A stretch of DNA of 41,939 nt from a virus, in IMG/VR virus record IMGVR_UViG_3300027917_000010, positions 1-41,939 of that record; one strand, 5' to 3'. Under the pieces are notes generated by a model. It did not search any database. It was not told the origin of the DNA and saw only the letters and a program-made list of their open reading frames with translations. This document shows positions 6,515 through 12,250 of the stretch, piece by piece. Position 1 is the first letter of the stretch. Each line of letters opens with the position of its first letter. The translations under genes and the position numbers were made by a program.

Positions 6515-6907
6515 ATGTCGGGCAAGAAGTCCCGTGACAAGGGAAGCAGGTTCGAGCTGTTCTTGGAGAAGGCATTCCGCGCCTCGTTCCCTGATGCTCG
6601 TCGCATGGGGGGTACGCAGTCGCGCGATCCTAAGTACGCAGATATAGAGGGCACACCGTTTAGAATAGAGGCCAAGCATTGGGCTAAGCTGACGTACAAG
6701 AACATCACGGACGCACTAGCTCAGGCGAAGGAAAATAGCGAGAGGTACGAGGATAATCGCATCCCGATCGCTATCACTAGGGTTGACTACGCCAAGGATG
6801 AGCTTGTGCATATGACACTGCGGCATTTCCTTGCGCTAATCGAGCGTCACTTCTGGAGAGAGCCTGAGTTTGCGGAAGTGATTCCAATCCGTGGTGAAGA
6901 GGAATGA
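6515..6907 (+). CDS. PD-(D/E)XK nuclease, Holliday-junction-resolvase-like
   Basis: 130 residues, one base after the helicase stop. It has the order typical of small resolvase-like nucleases: a basic N-terminus with E14 (SRDKGSRFELFLEKAF), then RRMGGTQSRDPKYADIEG with D43, and E52-A-K54 in FRIEAKHW. A helix with a possible Gln (ALAQAKENSERY) follows. Such proteins cut branched or single-strand-containing DNA. Genes of this type occur next to helicase genes in many phages. The genome also encodes an endonuclease VII-like protein (34172-34537), so two junction-cutting activities may be present. Exact substrate unknown. Confidence 0.75.
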   Translation: MSGKKSRDKGSRFELFLEKAFRASFPDARRMGGTQSRDPKYADIEGTPFRIEAKHWAKLTYKNITDALAQAKENSERYEDNRIPIAITRVDYAKDELVHMTLRHFLALIERHFWREPEFAEVIPIRGEEE

Positions 6908-7662
6908 GTGGCCCAAAAGCAGTGGTGGTAGGTGATCTGCATTTCCACCCTCTTTACGACAATAAGAGGGCCACGGAAATCGGGGAGTTTGCTGCAGAGG
7001 AACTTGCCACCGCTGGTGATGAGGGCTTCCTAGTTCTGATGGGGGACGTCGCGGACTGCGTGGCCTTCAACGAGCACGGAAGCAAACTGGAGCTAGAGGG
7101 GGCGCGTTGGAAGGACGACATCGCCGCGTGCAAGGATGGGCTGGACCGCCTGATGCAGCCCTTCTACAGGCGCAAGCGCAAGCTGCCGCACCGGATCGTA
7201 ACGTTAGGGAACCACGAGAACCGCGTCAACCGCTGGCTCAAGCAGGAGCCGCGCTTCGCTGGTATGATGTCGACGGAGGATCTTGGCTTCGCTCAGTTTG
7301 GCTTCCAGACTTTCGAATACGGGAAGATGGTGCAGATCGGAGGCACCAACTTCGTACACAATCTGGGGACGCAGACTAACCGTGCCGCGCAGATCACGAG
7401 CCCAACCAACGGGATCAAGTCAATCGGCGTGTCAACTATTGTCGGACACTCCCACAAGTTTTCGCATACGCCAGTTCCTTTCCGGGACCGGTATGTCCAC
7501 GGGATCGACGTGGGGTGCGCTATTCATCGGGATATGGGGTTCGGTGAGGGGTGGTCGCACCAGACCGCGCACCTCTACCGACGCTGCGTATGGGTGCTTG
7601 ACAATATGGAGAACGGCGATTTTGATCATCGCTCCGTTCGTCTGGAAACGCTGGGTGTCTGA
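6904..7662 (+). CDS. Calcineurin-like metallophosphoesterase
   Basis: 252 residues; the ATG overlaps the previous stop (ATGA). All five metallophosphoesterase blocks are present: GDLHFH (D11, H13), GDVAD (D48), GNHENR (N103, H104), H152 in NFVHN, and GHSHKF (H182, H184). The two-metal site is therefore complete and the enzyme is probably active. Substrates of this family include DNA (Mre11/SbcD), cyclic nucleotides and phosphoproteins. No nuclease-specific cap is obvious, and a separate nuclease is encoded just upstream. Possible jobs are DNA end processing or hydrolysis of a signalling nucleotide, but the sequence does not decide between them. Confidence 0.88.
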   Translation: MSGPKAVVVGDLHFHPLYDNKRATEIGEFAAEELATAGDEGFLVLMGDVADCVAFNEHGSKLELEGARWKDDIAACKDGLDRLMQPFYRRKRKLPHRIVTLGNHENRVNRWLKQEPRFAGMMSTEDLGFAQFGFQTFEYGKMVQIGGTNFVHNLGTQTNRAAQITSPTNGIKSIGVSTIVGHSHKFSHTPVPFRDRYVHGIDVGCAIHRDMGFGEGWSHQTAHLYRRCVWVLDNMENGDFDHRSVRLETLGV

Positions 7663-8096
7663 TGATTTACGAACACGAATGCAGGGATTGCAATCTTGAA
7701 TGGCAGGAGGAGTACAGCCTGGAGACCTTCGACGTCTTAAAGGCTCGAGAAAAGGAGACAGGAGAGGGCATTTCCTGTCCCGATTGCGAGAGCACGAACA
7801 CCTTCAGGCACGTCAACTACATACCCGTCCACTTCAAGGGTGGCGGATGGAGCCCACAAGGGTACTATCAATATGAAGCATACGATACTCTGCAGGCGCA
7901 AGGAAAGAAAATTACGCTCTACGATCGTAAGGAGGACCTAGACCGCGTGATGGAGGGCGAGAAGAGGCAGCGGATCATCCGTCGTATGAAGCGGGAAGAC
8001 GAGATCGCAAAGCGAACCCTCGGTCCCGACGCAGCGTTCACCGAAAAGCGTGCGGAGAAGGCACTGGCCAAGCGCATGAAGAAGGACGAGCCTTGA
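7662..8096 (+). CDS. FmdB-like zinc-ribbon protein with long charged tail
   Basis: 144 residues, start overlapping the previous stop (TGATG). The N-terminus (MIYEHECRDCNLEWQ...) with C7-x2-C10 and C39-x2-C42 (ISCPDC) is the FmdB/zinc-ribbon pattern, often annotated as a regulatory protein. The usual domain is 45-55 residues. Here it is followed by about 90 residues with a YYQYEAYD segment and a strongly basic/acidic helix (RVMEGEKRQRIIRRMKREDE ...). Phage members of this group occur with replication and packaging genes; the function is not established. The TGA of this gene overlaps the TTG start of the protease-like gene, so the two are co-translated. Confidence 0.75.
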   Translation: MIYEHECRDCNLEWQEEYSLETFDVLKAREKETGEGISCPDCESTNTFRHVNYIPVHFKGGGWSPQGYYQYEAYDTLQAQGKKITLYDRKEDLDRVMEGEKRQRIIRRMKREDEIAKRTLGPDAAFTEKRAEKALAKRMKKDEP

Positions 8097-8593
8097 CCAT
8101 CTGCCTGGCCGCCAAGTTCAAGGACGGGGTGCTGTGCTGCACAGACTCCGCTGTTTCCGTTGGGCACAACCGTCTAACCAAACCCGACATCAAGGGCTGG
8201 TGGAGGCACAACTCGTTTGTGATGTTCAGCGGCACGTTGTACTACGCGCAAGAGATCTTGCACGCCACACCCAAGGACCTGCGCAGCGCAGTGCTGGAAG
8301 TGAAGAAAATGCATAAGGACGATGATGATGATGAGGATTCCGCTGAACTGTTAGAGGTTCGAGGCGGGGACATCTATTACTATGAGTCGACTGGAGCGGT
8401 GATGAAGGCCGGGAACTACGGCGCCATCGGGCATGGCTCTACGCTCGGGCTCGCGCTGCTCGACATGGTGTACGCACCGGGGCGCTCAGAGAAATGGTTA
8501 CGCACGCACATGGAGAACATCGTGCGCATTGTTGAGAAGTATGACACGACGGTCTTCCGCCCTTCAAGATTTGAGGTTATCACTGGAGGTTAA
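8093..8593 (+). CDS. HslV/proteasome-beta-like Ntn hydrolase (putative Thr protease)
   Basis: 166 residues from a TTG at 8093 overlapping the previous stop, with AAGGACGAG upstream. After removal of Met the protein begins Thr-Ile-Cys-Leu-Ala. In that numbering T1, D17 (CCTDSAVSVG) and K33 (PDIKGWW) fall at exactly the positions of the HslV/proteasome catalytic triad T1, D17, K33. SGT at 45-47 and AIGHGSTLGLALL (110-121) match the HslV oxyanion loop and the IGSGG loop, with His113 in place of the usual Ser. Length is close to HslV. An acidic run (DDDDDED, about 75-81) is an insertion. No HslU/Clp-type ATPase is encoded here, so it would act alone or with a host unfoldase. Peptidase activity is inferred, not shown. 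Confidence 0.75.
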   Translation: MTICLAAKFKDGVLCCTDSAVSVGHNRLTKPDIKGWWRHNSFVMFSGTLYYAQEILHATPKDLRSAVLEVKKMHKDDDDDEDSAELLEVRGGDIYYYESTGAVMKAGNYGAIGHGSTLGLALLDMVYAPGRSEKWLRTHMENIVRIVEKYDTTVFRPSRFEVITGG

Positions 8594-8595
8594 AG

Positions 8596-8721
8596 ATGGG
8601 ACTACCTGACAAGCTGCCAAACTGGGCGTTCTGGGTTCTGTTCTCGCTCTCGTTGCTCGTAACGGGAGTGATCTGGATTCTATCTTTCCTGCCTCTTATT
8701 CGCAAGCGAAGAAAGAAGTAA
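8596..8721 (+). CDS. Small single-span membrane protein
   Basis: 41 residues, ATG preceded by GGAGGT (8585-8590) at good spacing. The central stretch (WAFWVLFSLSLLVTGVIWIL and on) is one transmembrane helix, followed by PLIRKRRKK, a positive tail predicting an N-out/C-in orientation. It lies two bases after the Ntn hydrolase gene. Its length makes it easy to miss. It could be a small holin-like or inner-membrane takeover peptide; the sequence gives no further clue. Confidence 0.7.
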   Translation: MGLPDKLPNWAFWVLFSLSLLVTGVIWILSFLPLIRKRRKK

Positions 8722-8727
8722 ACTGGT

Positions 8728-8961
8728 ATGACTGAACACATGATCATCTTTAACACATTGATCGTGCTGGCGTTCCTCGTGCAGATCTATAACTATTGGC
8801 TTCTCGGAGAAGATCGCGTCAACCATTACACATGGTTGTTTGTTCTTGGGTGCTTTGTTATTACTGAAACTATGGTTGCGTTGACGATGAGTAAGATATA
8901 CTTTCTCTATGTTGCGCTGAACCTTTTCGGGATATGGAGGTTGTTCAGATGGGTCCGTTAG
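8728..8961 (+). CDS. Small multi-span membrane protein
   Basis: 77 residues with two to three hydrophobic helices (about 5-25, 35-52 and 56-72: IIFNTLIVLAFLVQIYNYWL, WLFVLGCFVITETMVAL, IYFLYVALNLFGIW) and a basic end (RLFRWVR). Translation start at ATG 8728, six bases after the preceding gene; no strong ribosome site is seen, so coupling is likely. I do not recognise it. With the 41-residue protein it forms a membrane pair at the end of the rightward unit. Confidence 0.65.
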   Translation: MTEHMIIFNTLIVLAFLVQIYNYWLLGEDRVNHYTWLFVLGCFVITETMVALTMSKIYFLYVALNLFGIWRLFRWVR

Positions 8962-9149
8962 AGCGAGCAGCAATAAAAGAGATCAACGGTTGGGTTGAAG
9001 ACTTCGACGGGAACTGGAGGGAGGTGCGCAAAGAGATGTTGTTTCGTATTGGGCAGCTCGCGCATCATGGTACCGCGATGGCAAGTGCTTACGCACACGT
9101 TCTTGGACAAGTCTATGAAGAGATGGAGCCAAAGCCACTGGCTTCATGA
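8949..9149 (+). CDS. Hypothetical 66-residue helical protein
   Basis: The ATG at 8949 is chosen because GGAGG (8936-8940) lies at correct spacing; a GTG/ATG reading from 8934 would start on the ribosome site itself. It overlaps the end of the membrane-protein gene by 13 nt. The protein is amphipathic and helical (PLERAAIKEINGWVEDFDGN, EMLFRIGQLAHHGTAMASAY), without a membrane segment. It is the last gene of the rightward unit. It is followed by only 41 bp before the convergent endolysin gene, where I see no clear terminator hairpin. Confidence 0.65.
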   Translation: MGPLERAAIKEINGWVEDFDGNWREVRKEMLFRIGQLAHHGTAMASAYAHVLGQVYEEMEPKPLAS

Positions 9150-9190
9150 CACTCCGCCCACGACATATACTCCATCAGAAGTACTGCCCC

Positions 9191-9685
9191 CTAAGCCGCT
9201 TGCGTTGTGCCTGTCTCGAGATCTGCAGGACGGCGGATTGCGACGATGTCGTACTTCCCGCGAGGGAACCAGCTGACGCAGACCTTATTGCTTTGGTTGC
9301 CGCCGAGAATGACGATGTAATGCTTGGTGATGAGCTTGAGGATCCCGACGTGGAACCCAGCGCGTGACCCCGTTCGAGTATCCGCACCGGATTTCTTTCG
9401 TTTGATCACAATGACCGCACCCCTGATCGGGCGGGAAGGGACGCCCCACGTCGTGTAGCTCGAGGCCAGTGCGTGGTTGGTGCCTTCATATCCACAGGCA
9501 TTGAGCACCATGGATACAAAGACCGCACACCACGCAGTCTCATCTCTTCCCGTAGCCCATCGGCCAAGGTTCTTTCCGAACTGTTTGAGCCAGCCCAGTA
9601 TCGTCGGGTTGTGCTCTGGTCCCTTGATCTCTTCTATCCCGATGAAGGTTGTAGCCTTCTCGTAGATATGATCAAGGGAGGCCAT
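9191..9685 (-). CDS. Endolysin (CHAP/NlpC-P60-type peptidase)
   Basis: 164 residues. The catalytic Cys is C53 in ETAWCAVFVSMVLNACGYEG, the His is H112 in GFHVGIL, and a polar third residue is likely in GGNQSNKV. This matches the TIGR02594-like group of phage Cys-peptidase lysins. No signal peptide and no separate cell-wall-binding domain are seen, consistent with a globular Gram-negative endolysin that depends on a holin. It is the last gene of the late unit, downstream of the holin candidate at 10744-10971. It should cut peptidoglycan cross-links or stem peptides; exact bond unknown. Confidence 0.82.
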   Translation of the reverse strand: MASLDHIYEKATTFIGIEEIKGPEHNPTILGWLKQFGKNLGRWATGRDETAWCAVFVSMVLNACGYEGTNHALASSYTTWGVPSRPIRGAVIVIKRKKSGADTRTGSRAGFHVGILKLITKHYIVILGGNQSNKVCVSWFPRGKYDIVAIRRPADLETGTTQAA

Positions 9686-10404
9686 TACGCAAGGCAGCTA
9701 TTGTAGAGGGTTGCGACCTGCGTGTCATTTAGCGCAGTGCCGGCGTATAGAACTACAGAGCCAATCCCCGTAGTGTATAAGGTTCCCGTTCCGCTGTGTC
9801 CAATACAGGTCTGAGTGGACGCGGTGGAGATGGTTGCGGAGTTGCCCGTAGTCGTATTGTTGAGTACGCCGTTGATATAGATCTTGGCAGTGTCATTGCT
9901 AAGACTGCGGGTCGCTGCAATATGCACGGTCTGCCCGATCGCCCAAGCGAGACCGCTGGAGGTTACGCTGCCGGTGAACGTATTCCCGTTGTTGCCCCAG
10001 CCGAAAGTCACCTCGTTCGCGGTGTCGTAACGAAGCACCCACGTCCCAAGCGCCGTGTAGCTGTTCGCATGCGCCATCAGGAGATGGAGGTTATTTGCCG
10101 TGGCCTCTTGCAGCGTAAACCACCCAGCGAGGGTCATATCCCCCGTTGGCTTGAGCGCAGCGTTCAGCGAGGTAGTAGCCGGCTGCCGCTCCCCAGAGCT
10201 GAGCAGCGTCAGCGTGCCGCCAGGGGTCTTGGTATAGACCGGGAAGCCATGTGAGATATCCCTTCCCGCGCCACCCGTGATGGCTTCAGTAAGGGTCGGG
10301 GTTTTCACCCAATGGGCAGTGGCTCCCCCAAAGAGCGTATCGTCATGGGCAGTTAGGATGCTGCTCCCACTCCCACCACTTGGCCCCCAGAGGGAAATGG
10401 CCAC
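9685..10404 (-). CDS. LamG/concanavalin-like lectin-domain virion protein
   Basis: 239 residues; the GTG at 10404 overlaps the previous stop (TAGTG). From about residue 75 to the end it has the layout of a LamG/jelly-roll domain: DMTLAGWFTLQE, WVLRYDTANEVTFGWGNNGN, TVHIAATRSLSNDTAKIYIN, GVLNNTTTG, GIGSVVLYAGTALNDTQVAT. Such domains bind sugars on phage tails. The N-terminal 70 residues are Gly/Thr-rich. It is probably an accessory receptor-binding or decoration protein encoded with the fibres and lysis genes. Assembly position unknown. Confidence 0.75.
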   Translation of the reverse strand: MAISLWGPSGGSGSSILTAHDDTLFGGATAHWVKTPTLTEAITGGAGRDISHGFPVYTKTPGGTLTLLSSGERQPATTSLNAALKPTGDMTLAGWFTLQEATANNLHLLMAHANSYTALGTWVLRYDTANEVTFGWGNNGNTFTGSVTSSGLAWAIGQTVHIAATRSLSNDTAKIYINGVLNNTTTGNSATISTASTQTCIGHSGTGTLYTTGIGSVVLYAGTALNDTQVATLYNSCLA

Positions 10405-10742
10405 TACCGCACCTCGCCACGCACCGTGAAGACGCCCACCGCACCCGCGACAGTCTTGGTCGCCGCGGTAGAGCTAAGACACACTGCGCATCCGTTGTCG
10501 AACACGACGCCGACGTCAGACTGGCTCAGCGCCTCCGGGTCCCATGACACGGTGCTGGTAGCCGCAACAGAAATGCAGATGTCTGGGGCGGTTGTGTCAG
10601 CCGGCACGGTGGCCGAGTCGAAGATATGGAGGTATAGCACACCTGCGGACGAGTTTGTTGCAATGATCTCGTCCACCCGGCAGCGCGATGCGCTGGCAAC
10701 CGCACTGGCCTCAGCGGCACTTGAGCTGTAGAGTTTCTTCAT
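10404..10742 (-). CDS. Hypothetical small beta-rich virion protein
   Basis: 112 residues, coupled by TAGTG to the LamG gene downstream. It contains SRCRVDEIIATNSSAGVLYL, HIFDSATVPADTTAPDICIS and DVGVVFDNGCAVCLSSTAAT, a pattern I know from small phage structural proteins resembling tail or head decoration (single beta-sandwich). No named family is claimed. Together with the neighbouring LamG gene it probably forms part of an adhesin complex. Confidence 0.65.
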   Translation of the reverse strand: MKKLYSSSAAEASAVASASRCRVDEIIATNSSAGVLYLHIFDSATVPADTTAPDICISVAATSTVSWDPEALSQSDVGVVFDNGCAVCLSSTAATKTVAGAVGVFTVRGEVR

Positions 10743-10743
10743 A

Positions 10744-10971
10744 TTACTTTAGAATGGGGGTTGGCTCGTCCTTCTTCGGGGCATCCTTGGCCTCGTAGGA
10801 TTTTCGTGCCGACTCCGGTAGGAGATTGACCACGTAGAGGATCTTCGCGATGATCGCGTCGTCCTTCGGCGTGGGGGTGAGCTTCGCAATCAGCGCAGCG
10901 ACCGAAAGCAGAGCAGCAAGGACGCCAACGAGGGCAGCCCAGTTTGCGGTGATAAAAGTGATGAAAGCCAT
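10744..10971 (-). CDS. Holin candidate (single TM, N-terminal)
   Basis: 75 residues. One hydrophobic helix (about 8-31, WAALVGVLAALLSVAALIAK) is followed by LTPTPKDDAIIAKI, a phrase common in small phage proteins annotated as holins, and a charged C-terminal tail (ARKSYEAKDAPKKDEP). Its place between the lipoprotein protease/coiled-coil genes and the endolysin supports a role in lysis timing. Alternative: a structural membrane-anchored accessory. No dual-start motif is visible. Confidence 0.6.
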   Translation of the reverse strand: MAFITFITANWAALVGVLAALLSVAALIAKLTPTPKDDAIIAKILYVVNLLPESARKSYEAKDAPKKDEPTPILK

Positions 10972-10995
10972 AGCTGATACCTAGTGAAGGTGGTT

Positions 10996-11670
10996 TTAGT
11001 TTAATAGGGTCCTAATGTATTCCGGGAGAACGGCCTGCCCAACCGGCATAATCTCTGGCACAATCGCCCCCTGCCCCACTGCCGTACTGACCACTATCCC
11101 GATGAGTCGTCCCTTCTCGTCGAGGATGGGACCACCAGAGTTTCCCCCGATGAACTGCCCATCTACGTCAAAGGTATAGTCACTGTATTCGCTGCTGGGG
11201 GAGGACACAAAGCCCGCGAACAGATGGACCCTGCTGAACCCATTCGGGAAGCCAGTCCAAATAACCCGCATGCCGTAGGTTGGCTCCCATGGGGAGATCT
11301 CTACCCCGCCACGTAGCCTCGCCCCAACGGCATCAACGATGGCCAGATCCTTCGACTCCCATCTGGTGACGATCACACCATTGAAGTACTTGCTCTGGTA
11401 TAGTATGAACAGCTGGATGTCTTTGAACTTATCCGTGAAGAACGGCGCAACGCAGTGATCAGCGGTAACGATAGCCCCATCGACGACGACTCCTGAGCAA
11501 TAGTGAACCAGCTCACCATTGATCTTTGCTGCTAGACTGACTGTTGCGTCGAGCACGTCCTGTACCTTGGCCGCACCGTCATCCTCTGGGGGAGTCGTGG
11601 GCGTGGATACCTTGAAGAGGCCGCACCCAGAGAGCGCGACGAGGAGTAAGGCAATGGCTGTCTGTTTCAT
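10996..11670 (-). CDS. Lipoprotein trypsin-fold (S1-like) serine protease, lysis-cassette copy
   Basis: 224 residues from ATG 11670, which overlaps the stop of the upstream gene (ATGA); a longer reading to 11736 is rejected. The signal peptide ends in the lipobox LSGC with C16. The catalytic triad is H72 (VTADHC), D108 (ESKDLAIVDA) and S178 (GGNSGGPI), with C58-C73 placed for the classic disulfide next to the His. The GNSGGP form and compact size resemble HtrA/V8-like bacterial S1 peptidases. It should be lipid-anchored in the periplasm. Possible roles: degrading envelope proteins in lysis, replacing a spanin function, or blocking superinfection. The choice between these is inference. Confidence 0.85.
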   Translation of the reverse strand: MKQTAIALLLVALSGCGLFKVSTPTTPPEDDGAAKVQDVLDATVSLAAKINGELVHYCSGVVVDGAIVTADHCVAPFFTDKFKDIQLFILYQSKYFNGVIVTRWESKDLAIVDAVGARLRGGVEISPWEPTYGMRVIWTGFPNGFSRVHLFAGFVSSPSSEYSDYTFDVDGQFIGGNSGGPILDEKGRLIGIVVSTAVGQGAIVPEIMPVGQAVLPEYIRTLLN

Positions 11671-11909
11671 AGAACTGAAATTATGATGGGCAAAAGGGCG
11701 AGAAGCACCGCCACACCAGCAGACACCAGTGCCCACGTAGCCTTGCGTTGCTGTTGCTCGAGCACCACGATACGCTCATGGTGATTAATAGATCTCTCAT
11801 CATGACGTTCTAAAGCGCCTTCGACACGCGCTAGACGCTCGTTGATGGTATCCAACTTTTGATCAATCCTTTGGAGGATGAACTGTATTTTGTTCTCGGA
11901 CTCATTCAT
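11667..11909 (-). CDS. Coiled-coil protein with C-terminal TM (XhlA-like / spanin-like)
   Basis: 80 residues: a hydrophilic heptad-like helix (about 5-55, including RIDQKLDTINERLARVEGAL and RIVVLEQQQRKA), then one hydrophobic helix to the end (ALVSAGVAVLLALLPIIISV). This is the layout of XhlA/haemolysin-type lysis proteins. It is also a mirror image of i-spanins, which have the TM at the N-terminus. Coupled by ATGA to the lipoprotein protease gene. It is probably a lysis accessory; the pairing of a membrane coiled-coil with a lipoprotein recalls spanin pairs, but topology is reversed. Confidence 0.6.
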   Translation of the reverse strand: MNESENKIQFILQRIDQKLDTINERLARVEGALERHDERSINHHERIVVLEQQQRKATWALVSAGVAVLLALLPIIISVL

Positions 11910-11921
11910 AGCTGTAATGGT

Positions 11922-12233
11922 TTACGTTGGATCGCCTAGCCCCTGGAGCCAAGCCACAAGTTCAGCGATGTTTGTATTGAGAACGTCAATCTCGGCATTG
12001 ATTGCATCTCTTACATCAATGAGGGCAAGCCGCCTTGTATTCGCGATATCAATCTCTGACACAGTTTGTGTTCGCTGCTGAACTAAGGCGTCTTTCTCAG
12101 CACGTAGCTGATCAAGCTCCCCGCGTACAAATCTACGCGCGTCCTGAGTACCCAGGTCGATGCGATAGGTTCCATCCAAGTTATCAATCAGAGTAACTTG
12201 TTCGCCATTAATGGTTGTTAAAACGTCTGCCAT
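11922..12233 (-). CDS. Small coiled-coil virion protein
   Basis: 103 residues from ATG 12233; the longer frame to 12326 would run into the fibre gene. A short beta N-terminus (MADVLTTINGEQVTLIDNLD, TYRIDLG) is followed by a long coiled coil (about 34-95, ELDQLRAEKDALVQQRTQ, IDVLNTNIAELVAWLQGLG). It lies directly downstream of the 1000-residue fibre gene. It may be a fibre chaperone or a small trimerising fibre attachment; the sequence alone does not decide. Confidence 0.65.
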   Translation of the reverse strand: MADVLTTINGEQVTLIDNLDGTYRIDLGTQDARRFVRGELDQLRAEKDALVQQRTQTVSEIDIANTRRLALIDVRDAINAEIDVLNTNIAELVAWLQGLGDPT

Positions 12234-12250
12234 GATTACCTTATAAGCCC

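Noticed and set aside
9146-9367. Rightward frame whose ATG overlaps the preceding stop
   Set aside because: Antisense to the endolysin C-terminus; the ATGA overlap is probably chance.
11670-11736. N-terminal extension of the lysis-region protease
   Set aside because: It would bury the lipoprotein signal inside the protein and overlaps the upstream gene; the ATGA-coupled ATG at 11670 fits a signal peptide.
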